Origin: Candidatus Woesearchaeota archaeon
GTDB lineage: Archaea > Nanobdellota > Nanobdellia > Woesearchaeales > JABMPP01
Length of the DNA stretch: 64,000 nt
Assembly: GCA_018303405.1 (NCBI GenBank)
Contig: JAGVYD010000015.1
Span: 1 to 64,000, forward strand
Direction of reading: 5' to 3'
In this document: positions 42,034 through 51,656 of the stretch, one piece after another
Position numbering within the stretch: position 1 is the stretch's first letter
Layout of the letters: the number at the start of each line of letters is the position of its first letter
The notes under the pieces: generated by a model
Told to the model about the DNA's origin: nothing
The model's input: the letters and a program-made list of their open reading frames with translations, nothing else
The model's database searches: none
Program-made: the position numbers and the translations under genes

Positions 42034-42378
42034 TCATTTCCTTGTCTTTCTTCTCGCCTTCCGCTCTTTCACGTAGGGAAACCGCATGATGTTCTTGCAT
42101 TTCATGCAGAAATAGACAACCTTGCCTTCATGGGTCCGTATTCTGCAGTTCTTGCCTGGCATGAAAAAGCTGTGGCATCTTCTGCAGAACTTTCGCTTGA
42201 GCTCGTTGGGCAGCCTGACCTTGTATTTCATGGCGATTTTCCTGGCAAGGAAAACATAGCGGTCTGATAGTTTTGGGTCATAACTGAATATATTTTTAGC
42301 CTCGCCAAATAGGATGATAATCCTTTCCAATGCGATTTTCCTGAATTTTGCGGCCTTGTCTTTGTATGCTCGTTTCAT
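42034..42378 (-). CDS. rnp4: Ribonuclease P protein component 4 (Rpp21/Rpr2)
   Basis: 114 residues. Helical N-terminal half, then a zinc ribbon with CRRC and CMKC pairs (KFCRRCHSFFMPGKNCRIR; VVYFCMKCKNIMRFPY), and a basic C-terminal tail. Rpp21 pairs with Rpp29 on the RNase P RNA specificity domain. Upstream on the minus strand are a TATA (TATAAATTAG) and a palindrome at 42435-42451. Confidence 0.95.
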   Translation of the reverse strand: MKRAYKDKAAKFRKIALERIIILFGEAKNIFSYDPKLSDRYVFLARKIAMKYKVRLPNELKRKFCRRCHSFFMPGKNCRIRTHEGKVVYFCMKCKNIMRFPYVKERKARRKTRK

Positions 42379-42434
42379 ATTGTCCTATATGCCTAATTCT
42401 CCCCTCCTCCAAACCAAGAGGGGGGAAAAATTTA

Positions 42435-42451
42435 GTCGTTCAAGGAACGAC
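42435..42451. promoter_or_regulatory. Palindrome GTCGTTC-AAG-GAACGAC in the rnp4 upstream region
   Basis: Perfect 7-bp inverted repeat between the minus-strand TATA (about 42454-42464) and the predicted start of transcription. Could be an operator or a hairpin at the very 5' end of the leader. Confidence 0.35.
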
Positions 42452-42572
42452 CACTAATTTATAGATAGCACCTTGATTCCGCGATGCTCGCAGATTGGCG
42501 GCGCAACTTTATTTTTGCACAAGGCTCAAATAACTGCTAAACTATTTAAATTATTGTCTTATCTATTCTCTC

Positions 42573-43835
42573 ATGGGGTGGATGGACAAATTTAAGGGGA
42601 TCTTCCAGGCCAAAAAAGAGGTCCAGGAGAAGCGCGCAGGGATTGATGAAATAGAGATGTGGATTTCTGACTTAAGGAATATCAAGCTTGGCGCTGTAAA
42701 CAGGGAGCTTAAGAATTACAGGGCGAGGATTCTTACAAAACAGCAGGAGATCCATGATGCCATTGAGAGGCTCGAAAAGGCAGAGCTGCCCAACCCAAAT
42801 ATACCCTCAAGGGCAAAGAACCTGCTGGATGGCAACAAGAACTCATATGTGCGCATTACGCGAAAGCTGGCGGAAGGAATAAAGCCACCTGAAAAATACG
42901 AGGATTTGGAATATTTCATAGCAAAATTTGACAATGACCTTAGCGAGCTGACAAAGTCAACGCAAAGGGCCTATTTTATCCTGCAGGAATTTCTGGCCAT
43001 AGAATCCAGGGAAATAGCGCTCGCCATTAAGGGAATGGAAACCATAGTCAATGACTTAAGGGAGTTCATACGCAGGGAAGGCTTTGAGACTATTGGCCAC
43101 ATTGAGGATAACATCAAGGCATTGCGAAAATCCCTTACGCTTAGGAAGGAGTCGGAATCAAAACTGGCAGAGCTTGAAAGCCTGCTTTATGAGCAAAAGC
43201 AATTGCGTGACAAGGAAGCTGCTGAAATACAGGCCATCAAGAACAGCAGGGATTTCAAGAAGTACTTTGACCTTGAAAACAGGAAAGCTGACATAGAAGC
43301 ACAGATTAAGGCCCTGGATGCGGAGATGCACCATAATTTCTCGTCAATTGACGCGGCTATGCGAAAATTCGAGCGCATAACAACCAATGAGGCAAAAGTC
43401 GCAGTAATAAACCAGGATGCAGTAAGCGCAGTGATAAATGATGCTGATGGGCAGGTCCCGATTGTGCTGGACCAGCTCAGGCAATCTGTTGAAACAAATG
43501 CTATTGAGCTCAAGCCGGACAAAAAGCTGCGCACACTGGAGGCGCTTGGCAAATTTTCCCCTGAAATGCTGAAAGAATTCAGGCGGTCAAGAAAATCATT
43601 GCTGGAAGAGGAGGCAAAAATCGAGCAGGAGAAAGACAGGCACGACCAGACTGAAAAAATTGCCCGGCATTTGGAGGAGCAAAAGAAGGCAGAGCACAAG
43701 ATTGCCAGCCTTCAGGCAAGAATTGCCGAAGTAGTTGCTGAAAGGGACAAGATAGACACGGCCAGCCAAAGAAAGAAAATTGAGGACATGATAAACCAGC
43801 TGGATGATTCAAATGTTGTAATTTTACTGCCATAA
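42573..43835 (+). CDS. Long coiled-coil protein, 420 aa
   Basis: Not recognised by family. Almost entirely charged helix with heptad-like patterns (residues ~15-75, 130-245, 330-410), no membrane segment. ESELEAL-type stretches such as RDFKKYFDLENRKADIEAQI are typical of structural or SMC-like coiled coils, but no ATPase head is present. TATA (ACTATTTAAATT, ~42541) gives a leaderless ATG. Confidence 0.75.
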   Translation: MGWMDKFKGIFQAKKEVQEKRAGIDEIEMWISDLRNIKLGAVNRELKNYRARILTKQQEIHDAIERLEKAELPNPNIPSRAKNLLDGNKNSYVRITRKLAEGIKPPEKYEDLEYFIAKFDNDLSELTKSTQRAYFILQEFLAIESREIALAIKGMETIVNDLREFIRREGFETIGHIEDNIKALRKSLTLRKESESKLAELESLLYEQKQLRDKEAAEIQAIKNSRDFKKYFDLENRKADIEAQIKALDAEMHHNFSSIDAAMRKFERITTNEAKVAVINQDAVSAVINDADGQVPIVLDQLRQSVETNAIELKPDKKLRTLEALGKFSPEMLKEFRRSRKSLLEEEAKIEQEKDRHDQTEKIARHLEEQKKAEHKIASLQARIAEVVAERDKIDTASQRKKIEDMINQLDDSNVVILLP

Positions 43836-43972
43836 TCTGTTGTAAGTCTGGCCACAACCTAAGACATTTCTTTAGCTCTTGGGCTTTTCACATAGGATTC
43901 CAAAGAAGTTGCCTAATACAATAGCAAAGCCCTTGCATGCCTGAATTAGTCCGGCAGCAAAACAAAAACAAA

Positions 43973-44305
43973 CTAGTACTCGCCGTACAGGGAGTCTTTC
44001 TTGACTTTCTTATATTTTTCAACCCTGCTCCATGGAGCCGGCATCATTACCTCCCTTCTGGTAACTGGCCTTGCATAAACCCTTACCCTGGCAACAACTG
44101 TTGGCCTTGGGTTTCGGATTCGCCTCCTTCTCGGCGCCATTCTCAATGGCTTTGCCTGTTTCCTATGCTTTATTGCGTATTTCTTACTCATTTTTGGAGC
44201 GGAATCACTTGATATAAAGGTGCGGGATGGCTCATTTTCATGCACATCGCCAAAAACACCTACAAGAAAACTGCCAATCTTCTTCAAAAAACGTGTTTTG
44301 CCCAT
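43973..44305 (-). CDS. Small very basic hypothetical protein, 110 aa
   Basis: Not recognised. The middle (KYAIKHRKQAKPLRMAPRRRRIRNPRPTVVARVRVYARPV) is strongly Arg/Lys-rich, suggesting nucleic-acid binding. A TATA (TTTATATAG, ~44362-44372) lies between two TTCTAGAA palindromes upstream, supporting a real, regulated gene. Confidence 0.55.
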   Translation of the reverse strand: MGKTRFLKKIGSFLVGVFGDVHENEPSRTFISSDSAPKMSKKYAIKHRKQAKPLRMAPRRRRIRNPRPTVVARVRVYARPVTRREVMMPAPWSRVEKYKKVKKDSLYGEY

Positions 44306-44350
44306 CTTGAACCACTGTAATACTATTAGTCCCTCAAAATCCCCACTGGT

Positions 44351-44386
44351 TTCTAGAATCAGCCTACTATATAAACTTTTCTAGAA
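44351..44386. promoter_or_regulatory. Paired TTCTAGAA palindromes flanking a TATA box
   Basis: TTCTAGAA at 44351-44358 and 44379-44386, 28 bp apart centre to centre, on either side of the minus-strand TATA of the 43973 gene. Confidence 0.45.
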
Positions 44387-44550
44387 TTTTAATTAATTTC
44401 CATAATGCAAATAAATAAGCCTTTAGACGATAAAAGCAACTTAAGAGTGGTGAAAAATTCCCAGAATTTACAGATGAAAATATTTTGGAACCATAATGCT
44501 GGTAAGAATTTTTGCCAAACCCATTAATAGGCTTCATAACTACCTATTAA

Positions 44551-45723
44551 TCAACCAATTTCAAAATTTTCAGAATTTTCTTCAAGAGCTTTTATGCCCG
44601 GGAGGTCCTTTCCTTCAAGAAACTCAAGCGATGCGCCGCCTCCAGTTGAAATATGCGTGAATTTGTCCTGCAATCCGGTTTTCTCAATGGCTGATGCGCT
44701 GTCTCCGCCGCCAACAATGACTGCTGCGCCGTGAAGCCCTGCCAGGTATTTTGCAAGGCCAACTGTGCCGTGGGAAAACTTTTCGAATTCGAATACTCCC
44801 ATTGGCCCGTTCCATACAACTGTTTTTGCATTTGCCAGGATTTTTTGGTAATTTTCAACAGTCTTTGGGCCAATGTCCATCCCAATCCAATCGCCGATTC
44901 CCCTGACATCAACAACCTTGGCTTCCGCGCTTTCCTCAAATTTGTCTCCAACAACAATATCATCGGGAAGCACTATTTTTTTGTTGCCAAGCAGCTCCAT
45001 GACCTGGGTAACCATATTGTCCTCAACCAGGCTTTTGCCAACTTCAATGCCCAATGACTTGTAGAAAGTGAATATCATGGCACCGCCAAGCAGGAGCCTG
45101 TCAACGCGCGGCAAAAGGTTTTGGATCAATTCCAGCTTGTCTGAAATTTTTGCCCCGCCAAGGATGACAATGAACGGCCTTGCCGGGTTGTCCAATGCAC
45201 TGCCCATCACTGTGATCTCTCTCTCCAACAGCAATCCGGCGCATGATGGGATGAATTTTGTGATGCCAACCACGCTTGCCTGGGCCCTGTGCGAAACAGA
45301 AAAGGCGTCATTCACAAATATATCGCCATAGCTTGCAAGCTTTTCTGCGAACTCCTCATCATTGCCAGCCTCTTCCTTGTGAAACCTGAGGTTTTCCAGC
45401 AGAACAACCCTGTCTTCAGGAAGGTCAATGTCAATGCAGTCATCCAGCTTCTTCACTTCAATATTAAGGTGCTCGGAGATGCTCTTAGCCAGGGCATCAT
45501 GGTTAAGGTGCACATCATCCCTGCCTTTGGGCCTTCCCATGTGGTTGATTATGACTATTTGCTTTGCCTCATGGTCCAAAAGATATTGCAGGGTTGGCAG
45601 AGCCTCCTTTATTCTCTTGGCATTGGTAATATTGCCTTCCTTGTCAACCGGCACATCCATTCCAACCCTTACAAGGACCCGTTTGCCAGAAAAATCAAAA
45701 TCCTCCAAAGTGCGAAAAGCCAT
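44551..45723 (-). CDS. pgk: Phosphoglycerate kinase
   Basis: 390 residues. It interconverts 1,3-bisphosphoglycerate + ADP and 3-phosphoglycerate + ATP. Seen: NHMGRPKG, LENLRFHKEE, VVNDAFSVSHRAQAS-like FVNDAFSVSHRAQASV, ILGGAKISDKL, NGPMGVFEF, GGGDSASAIE and STGGGASLEFLEG. The N-terminal signature, usually RVDFNVP, reads RVGMDVP, changing two residues that contact 3-phosphoglycerate in well-studied PGKs. Otherwise intact. It stands alone. Confidence 0.96.
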   Translation of the reverse strand: MAFRTLEDFDFSGKRVLVRVGMDVPVDKEGNITNAKRIKEALPTLQYLLDHEAKQIVIINHMGRPKGRDDVHLNHDALAKSISEHLNIEVKKLDDCIDIDLPEDRVVLLENLRFHKEEAGNDEEFAEKLASYGDIFVNDAFSVSHRAQASVVGITKFIPSCAGLLLEREITVMGSALDNPARPFIVILGGAKISDKLELIQNLLPRVDRLLLGGAMIFTFYKSLGIEVGKSLVEDNMVTQVMELLGNKKIVLPDDIVVGDKFEESAEAKVVDVRGIGDWIGMDIGPKTVENYQKILANAKTVVWNGPMGVFEFEKFSHGTVGLAKYLAGLHGAAVIVGGGDSASAIEKTGLQDKFTHISTGGGASLEFLEGKDLPGIKALEENSENFEIG

Positions 45724-45980
45724 GAATGGCGAGAATAATAATTATTATAAAAAGGTTGTCATGGTGAAGGCATGCGCAGGCTCGTTGCAATTCAATTAAG
45801 CATAATCAGGATGCCATAAACTAGCATACATTTCTCGCCACAAAATATATATACTGCATGCCTAAACAAATTACCGTTACTCGGCCTGAGCGGACAGGAT
45901 TCAATAGGAATTCAGCGTTGCATCGTTGGATTAGTGTATTGGATAGTTGAATTAGTGTATCAGACTGTGGTGGAAATGAA

Positions 45981-47780
45981 ATGGCAGATGTGAGCGCAAT
46001 AACCAGCTTTTTTGCAGGGCTGCACCTGGAGAAATATTTTCTTAACCCCTCAGGGCTTTATGCCGTGCTGGCTGTGCTTCCGCTCATAGTATTCTACCTT
46101 ATCAGGCCAAAGCCAAAAGACAAGGTCATTCCCTCTTTAATGTTTATCCTCACAAAGGATGAGGCATTCCTTGACAATACCTTTTTCCGCAAGTTGCTGA
46201 ATGAACTGCTCTTCTTTTTGCAGCTTTTCACTTTACTCATCCTCGCTTCTGCCGCGGGCATGCCATATATGTATGCGCAGAAGGATGTAACTGCAGAGGA
46301 CACTGTGCTTGTCATGGACATCTCCGGCAGCATGAAGACACTTTCAGGCGCACGAATGCGCATTGATGTTGCCAAGGAAAAAATCTCAGGCTATTTGACA
46401 GACAGGAACACCATTGTATTCGCATCTGACATCCCTGAGCTTGTGCTGAAAGGAGGGTCGCGAGGGGATGCGAGCAAGCTGCTCGGCCAGGCAACAGCAA
46501 AAGACACAGCAACCAACCTTGGCGATGCCATATTCTTTGCAGCAGACCAGCTGGAGAATAAAAAAGGCAGGATAATAGTGATGAGCGATTTCATAAACAG
46601 CGAAACTGACCCATTGTCTGCCAAAAAGGTCCTGGAATCCAAGGAAATCAAGGTTGATTTTGTGGACGTCGGGGGAGCGGCAAGCAATGTGGGCATAATC
46701 GACCTGACGCTCGATGAAAAAAATTCTGTGGTCTTTATCAAGAACTACAAGGATTCAGATGAGCACATGACCGTAAGCCTTAGCGGCGTAGAACAGCCCT
46801 TGACCGTCAAGGGAAAATCAGTTGGCAGCCTTTCCTTTCCGCTTCCGTCAGGCGACAGCACTCTCAAAATATCCACCAAGGATGACTTTGAAACAGACAA
46901 CACCGCATATATAAGCGCGCCTGATGCGCAGAAAACAAAAGTCCTGTTCATCTCAAACCTGAACCAGAAGACGAACCTGTATTACGCATTTGCCGCCAAT
47001 CCCAACAACGAAATTGACACTGCAGTCCCGCCAATTGTCCCAAATGTCAATCATGATATCTACATATTGCAGGGTGTCAGCAAGGAGCTTCTGCTACCGG
47101 AAACCATGAGGAAAATCTCAGAAGGGCTGCAAACTGGCGCAGTCTTGATCATAGTGGGCCAGCAGGATATCTCTGACTTTGATTTGCAGGGTTTCATGCC
47201 AGTTGACCTTTCCCCGCAGAACGGGGAGGGATATGTCAAGGTTGAGCAGTTCAACAGCTTTACAAAGGATGTGGATTTTGGCCATGTGGTGTACAATCAT
47301 CGCGCCGTCCCCAAGCAGGGCGCAGTTGCCATTGCAACATCAGACACCGACAATTCAACATTGATTGCATATTCAACCCAGAAGGACGGAAAAGTCATAT
47401 TTTACAACGTTGATGATGACAAGTCCGAGTTCAAGTCCTCGCTGACTTACCCCCTGTTCTGGAACAATATGATTTCCTCATTAATCAACATGGACACTTT
47501 GCAAACCCTGAATTATCGCACAGGGCAGACGCTTGCAGGCAAGCGGCTGGAAACAGCAGGGTTTGTGCAGGTTGGTGGAAGAAACATAGCGGTCAATCTG
47601 CTCAATGACAAGGAGTCAGATGTTGGCAAGGCCATAGATGAAACTGAGCTTGGCGGCGCAACAGATGAGCTGACTTTCAGGGCATTGTCCCAAATACCTC
47701 TTGATGCCTACTTTGTGGTTGCGGCCATTATCTTCCTTTTCCTTGAATTCCTTTACATAAAAATCAGGGGTGACCTGTAA
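45981..47780 (+). CDS. BatA-like membrane protein with vWA domain
   Basis: 599 residues. N-terminal Aerotolerance/BatA-type region with two membrane helices (LAVLPLIVFYLI; LLFFLQLFTLLILASAAG), then a vWA domain from ~residue 108 with the MIDAS motif VMDISGSM. A long extracellular beta-rich region follows, with a C-terminal membrane helix (AYFVVAAIIFLFLEFLYI). Acts in the envelope, perhaps as a metal-dependent adhesion/chaperone scaffold for MoxR. A TATA at ~45845 implies a ~100-nt leader containing a repeated GAATTAGTGTAT. Stop and next start overlap (TAATG). Confidence 0.88.
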   Translation: MADVSAITSFFAGLHLEKYFLNPSGLYAVLAVLPLIVFYLIRPKPKDKVIPSLMFILTKDEAFLDNTFFRKLLNELLFFLQLFTLLILASAAGMPYMYAQKDVTAEDTVLVMDISGSMKTLSGARMRIDVAKEKISGYLTDRNTIVFASDIPELVLKGGSRGDASKLLGQATAKDTATNLGDAIFFAADQLENKKGRIIVMSDFINSETDPLSAKKVLESKEIKVDFVDVGGAASNVGIIDLTLDEKNSVVFIKNYKDSDEHMTVSLSGVEQPLTVKGKSVGSLSFPLPSGDSTLKISTKDDFETDNTAYISAPDAQKTKVLFISNLNQKTNLYYAFAANPNNEIDTAVPPIVPNVNHDIYILQGVSKELLLPETMRKISEGLQTGAVLIIVGQQDISDFDLQGFMPVDLSPQNGEGYVKVEQFNSFTKDVDFGHVVYNHRAVPKQGAVAIATSDTDNSTLIAYSTQKDGKVIFYNVDDDKSEFKSSLTYPLFWNNMISSLINMDTLQTLNYRTGQTLAGKRLETAGFVQVGGRNIAVNLLNDKESDVGKAIDETELGGATDELTFRALSQIPLDAYFVVAAIIFLFLEFLYIKIRGDL

Positions 47781-50305
47781 TGCCTTTTGATGAAATGTTC
47801 GGGCTGTTTACAGGCTACTGGAACAGCATACTGCTTTATGGCGTGGAATTCGAGCACCCGGAAAGGCTGTGGTACCTTGTCCCGATAATGCTGATCTTCG
47901 TGTTTTTCCTTAGGAAGTCTTTTGTGCTCCTCCAGGAAAAAAACAAGGTAAAGGATGTAAAGGTCCAGCGCAGGATGTGGATTTACAGGATTCTGATATT
48001 CATCAGCAGGACAATAATCTTCCTCCTGCTTGTAATTGCCCTTGCCGGCCCAATACTCAATGTAAAGGAGAAAATCTTTGGCGAAAGGAGCATCACAATA
48101 ATTGTGGACAAGTCAGATTCAATGCAGCTGTATGACACTTCATTCGTGCCAGGCCTGCAAGCTGAGCTGGAACAGCAGATTCCGGTTAAGGTGGCCACAG
48201 TAGGCTCGGGCTCGAGGTCAAACATAGGGGATGGCATACTGACCAATCTCGGCAAGAACAGGAACATCCTGCTGGTAACAGATGGAAATGCCAATGCCGG
48301 CTCGGACATTGGCGATGCAGCTCTCCTGGCCTCTGACTTAAATGCAAGCATAAGCAGCATACAAATACTTCCTGCAGAAAATGATTATTCAATTACAATT
48401 GACGGGCCAAGCAAGGTTCTATCGCATTCAGAAGCTGAATACCTGATTACTGTCAAATCTTCAAAGGGATTTGCTGAGAATTTTGAGCCAAAGGTCACAA
48501 TAGACGGCCAGCCCTATCCAGGCAAAATTACAACTGAGGACGAAACCAAAATCATGGCAATCAGGCCAAAACTGGATGATGGCCAGCACAGGATTGAAGC
48601 ATCCATAGCAGTGGATGATTATTTCCCAATCAACAACAAGTACTACAAAACAGTCAAATCCGTCCCCAAGCCAAAGGTCCTGCTTTTGTCCAAAAAGACA
48701 TCGCCTCTTGAGCAAATATTCACGAAGCTGTACGATGTTGAAAAGATGGACAGGCTGCCTGCAAAGCTGGATGAATTCTATACTGTGGTTATCAATGACA
48801 TGCCGGCCACATCATTTACCTCATCAGAAATACAAAGGCTCGGTGATTTTGTCAATGATGGCAACGGGCTTGTCGTGTTCGGAGGCGACAACAGCTTTGA
48901 ATATGGCAAGTACAAGGGAAGCGACCTGCTGTCCCTGCTTCCGGTTAACATAGGAGCTGGCGAAAAGCAGCCTCGCCCAGACCTCAATGCAGTTGTCATC
49001 ATTGATGTTTCAGAAGGCCAGGAAGGCTTTGATTCGCTTGGCCTGTCCAAGGCGCATTCTCTCAATGTCATGGACCAGTTCAGGCTCAATGACAATGTCG
49101 GCGTTGTTGCCTTTGCTGAGCAGTATTACACAGTGTCAGGCATGAACAAGATGACACCTGACCACATAGCTGATATCCAGGACAAGATACAGAGGCTCAA
49201 GTTTTACCCTGCATCAAGCTGCTCAAATGTCAGGACGTGCAGCAATATTGTGGCAGGCATAACCGGCGCAACAAAGCTTCTGGAGGGCGTAAGCGGCAAG
49301 AAATGGATTTTCCTGTACAGCGATGGCCAATACTTTGACTATCTCACTGGCTCATACCTGGATTATGCTGTCGAACTGCTGGAAAAGCAGAACATTGTGC
49401 TTTATTCCACAATGACAACCAAGACAAAACTGGGCGATATAACCTACACATTTGAAGGTGCTGAAAGGGCGCTTCGGGTTTTGGCAGAAAGGACAGGCGG
49501 AATCTATTTCCCTCCGTCAGATTCTGACAGGATGAGGCTTTTGTTTGGAAAGCAGGAGCAAAAAGAAACAAGCGAGGAAGGCGACACAAGAAGCATTATG
49601 GTCCTCAACAGGTATCATTTCATCACAGAAGCCATTGACCCAACTGCAAAAATCACCGGCTATAACCAAATAATCCCGAAAGCCAATGCAAGGCTTCTTA
49701 TGACAACAAGCCTGGGCGAGCCGCTGCTTGCGGTATGGAGATATGGACTTGGGAGGGTTGCCGTGCTGGGGACAGATGACGGCACTGCCTGGGCTGGCCA
49801 AATCCTCAACCAGGACAATTCAATGCTCATATCAAGAATCATGAACTGGGGCATCGGGGACCCAGAAAGAAAGCTGGATTATTACACGCAGATAGCAGAT
49901 GGCATTGAAGGCGAGCAGAATGAAATCCTGGTCAAGTCATCCAAATACCCTGTTGCAGAAGGCCTTGATTTCTACAAGATTGAGGAGAATGTCTATTCTG
50001 CAACCTTTAAGCCAGAGCAGCTTGGCTTTGGGACCCTGGCGAACAATATATATGCAACAAATTACAGGCCGGAGTATACTGAGCTCAGGCTCAACCCCCA
50101 GCTTGAGGACGTGGCGCTGGCCAGCGAAGGAAAATTATTTAAACCCGGCGACGCACAGGGAATCATAGATTTCGTCAGCAAACGGAGCGAAAGGGTTGAC
50201 ATACAGAAGAAGAAAGTATCCTGGCCATTTATTGTGGCCGCAATGATCTTATTTTTGATTGAAGTCCTAGCGAGAAGAGTGGAGGAGCAGACAAGAAAGG
50301 ACTGA
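47780..50305 (+). CDS. Large membrane protein with vWA and glutamine-amidotransferase-like domains
   Basis: 841 residues. Two N-terminal membrane helices, a short vWA-like domain (IIVDKSDSM; VTDGNANAG), then a class I GATase-like domain around residues 330-410 (GDFVNDGNGLVVFGGDNSFEYG...LLPVN). A second vWA-like segment (VIIDVSEGQE ... WIFLYSDG) is embedded in it, followed by a C-terminal helix (PFIVAAMILFLIEVLA). The embedded vWA MIDAS is degenerate (DVSEG). Partner of the preceding vWA protein by coupling. Confidence 0.85.
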   Translation: MPFDEMFGLFTGYWNSILLYGVEFEHPERLWYLVPIMLIFVFFLRKSFVLLQEKNKVKDVKVQRRMWIYRILIFISRTIIFLLLVIALAGPILNVKEKIFGERSITIIVDKSDSMQLYDTSFVPGLQAELEQQIPVKVATVGSGSRSNIGDGILTNLGKNRNILLVTDGNANAGSDIGDAALLASDLNASISSIQILPAENDYSITIDGPSKVLSHSEAEYLITVKSSKGFAENFEPKVTIDGQPYPGKITTEDETKIMAIRPKLDDGQHRIEASIAVDDYFPINNKYYKTVKSVPKPKVLLLSKKTSPLEQIFTKLYDVEKMDRLPAKLDEFYTVVINDMPATSFTSSEIQRLGDFVNDGNGLVVFGGDNSFEYGKYKGSDLLSLLPVNIGAGEKQPRPDLNAVVIIDVSEGQEGFDSLGLSKAHSLNVMDQFRLNDNVGVVAFAEQYYTVSGMNKMTPDHIADIQDKIQRLKFYPASSCSNVRTCSNIVAGITGATKLLEGVSGKKWIFLYSDGQYFDYLTGSYLDYAVELLEKQNIVLYSTMTTKTKLGDITYTFEGAERALRVLAERTGGIYFPPSDSDRMRLLFGKQEQKETSEEGDTRSIMVLNRYHFITEAIDPTAKITGYNQIIPKANARLLMTTSLGEPLLAVWRYGLGRVAVLGTDDGTAWAGQILNQDNSMLISRIMNWGIGDPERKLDYYTQIADGIEGEQNEILVKSSKYPVAEGLDFYKIEENVYSATFKPEQLGFGTLANNIYATNYRPEYTELRLNPQLEDVALASEGKLFKPGDAQGIIDFVSKRSERVDIQKKKVSWPFIVAAMILFLIEVLARRVEEQTRKD

Positions 50306-50312
50306 ACAGGTG

Positions 50313-50837
50313 ATGAATTTGGGCGACACTTTCATGAACAAAAATGTGAACATTATGCTGTTATTCCTGATAATACTTGTGGTTGGCATAATTGCCGCAG
50401 GCACTGTCTATTTCCAGGACATATTTTCAGGTCTTACAGGAAAATACAGCAGCACAACGGATGAATTAAAGCAGACAAGCGAAGAGCTGGCAAAATACAA
50501 GCAATTGTACACTGATGCAATGGCCCAGCTGAACAGGACAAATGCAATCACAGAGCAGGAAAAGGCAGACCTGCGCAAGGTTTACACAGTCAAGAAAGAC
50601 CTTGCTGACCAGCTCAATGACACACTTGTGGAAACCGAGCAGCAGCTGTCTGCGACCAAAACAATGCTGTTCGACACATCCCAGATGCTGACTGAAACAA
50701 CAAGCCAGTACAATGCTGCCAAGATAGATATCCAGAACAAGCAGGAAACAATTGACTCATTGAATACACAGGTAAAATCATTGAAGAACCAGCGGGACAG
50801 CCTCCAGGCACAGCTGGACGCATGCCAGGGACCATGA
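50313..50837 (+). CDS. Membrane-anchored coiled-coil protein of the Bat-like operon
   Basis: About 174 residues. One N-terminal membrane helix (IMLLFLIILVVGIIAAGTVYF), then a continuous coiled coil (residues ~45-170, e.g. TDELKQTSEELAKYKQLYTDA). No family recognised. Its stop overlaps the next ATG. It may bridge or space the vWA proteins at the membrane. Confidence 0.75.
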   Translation: MNLGDTFMNKNVNIMLLFLIILVVGIIAAGTVYFQDIFSGLTGKYSSTTDELKQTSEELAKYKQLYTDAMAQLNRTNAITEQEKADLRKVYTVKKDLADQLNDTLVETEQQLSATKTMLFDTSQMLTETTSQYNAAKIDIQNKQETIDSLNTQVKSLKNQRDSLQAQLDACQGP

Positions 50838-51571
50838 ACCCAATAGTCAAGATAATAAAGGAATTGCGCGGTGAAGTCTTTAAGGTAGTGATACTTGAAA
50901 GTTTCCTGGATGCAACCCTTGTCTTTCTTGGCGTTTTCATGGTGCTGAGCCTGCTCAACCTAAGGAATTTTTATGCGCTTGCGCCTGCTATCCTTGCCCT
51001 GTTTGTGCTCATGTGGTACAGGATTCGCCAGTTCAGGCTGAAGACAGTCGAGGAAAGGAATCCTGTGGTGAGGGAAATGCTGAGGACAGCGGCAGACAAT
51101 GCAAGCAGGGATAATTTTGTCGTCAGGGCGCTTAACATGGAACTGGTTGACAAAATGAGAAAGGTCAGCAGCAGCTCATTGATGAACACAGGCAACGTGG
51201 TCGGCAAGCTTATTGGCATAGTGGTCCTTGCTATCCTGACAGTCTATGTTTCAGCTACACAATTCCATTTATTTGACCTGAACAAGCTTCTTTACGGGAA
51301 TCTCAATCCAATAGCCACAGAAGGCAGCCTTTCTGACATTTACGGAGACAAAACTCCTGTGCCAAAAATCGGCAGCAACCCTGTGGACATCAAGCTGAAT
51401 CCCCTGAGCTATGAGATTAACATCAACAAGATAGACGAGGCCAAGAAAAAGGAGTTCAGGAGCGATTTCCCCGTGGAGGTCTTTGCCGCGCAGGAAAAAA
51501 GCTACGAGGAGAATATCCCAAGGGAACAGCAAATCATTGTCAGGAATTACTTTGCGAGCATCAAGAAATGA
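50834..51571 (+). CDS. Membrane protein of the Bat-like operon, 245 aa
   Basis: Three membrane segments (FLDATLVFLGVFMVLSLL; YALAPAILALFVLMWY; LIGIVVLAILTVYVSATQF) and a ~85-residue extracellular C-terminal domain ending in basic residues. Not recognised. ATG 50834 overlaps the previous stop (ATGA), so it is coupled to the coiled-coil gene. Confidence 0.75.
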   Translation: MNPIVKIIKELRGEVFKVVILESFLDATLVFLGVFMVLSLLNLRNFYALAPAILALFVLMWYRIRQFRLKTVEERNPVVREMLRTAADNASRDNFVVRALNMELVDKMRKVSSSSLMNTGNVVGKLIGIVVLAILTVYVSATQFHLFDLNKLLYGNLNPIATEGSLSDIYGDKTPVPKIGSNPVDIKLNPLSYEININKIDEAKKKEFRSDFPVEVFAAQEKSYEENIPREQQIIVRNYFASIKK

Positions 51572-51656
51572 TTTTCAGGGCAAATCATCAAAAAATTTAT
51601 ATTATAACATAAATAAGGGACATAGTTAATGAAAAACTGACTTGGAGGAAGGAAAT

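Noticed and set aside
42401-42423. CCCCTC/GAGGGG hairpin in the rnp4 leader as a riboswitch
   Set aside because: A single 6-bp stem with no conserved aptamer-like sequence is not enough.
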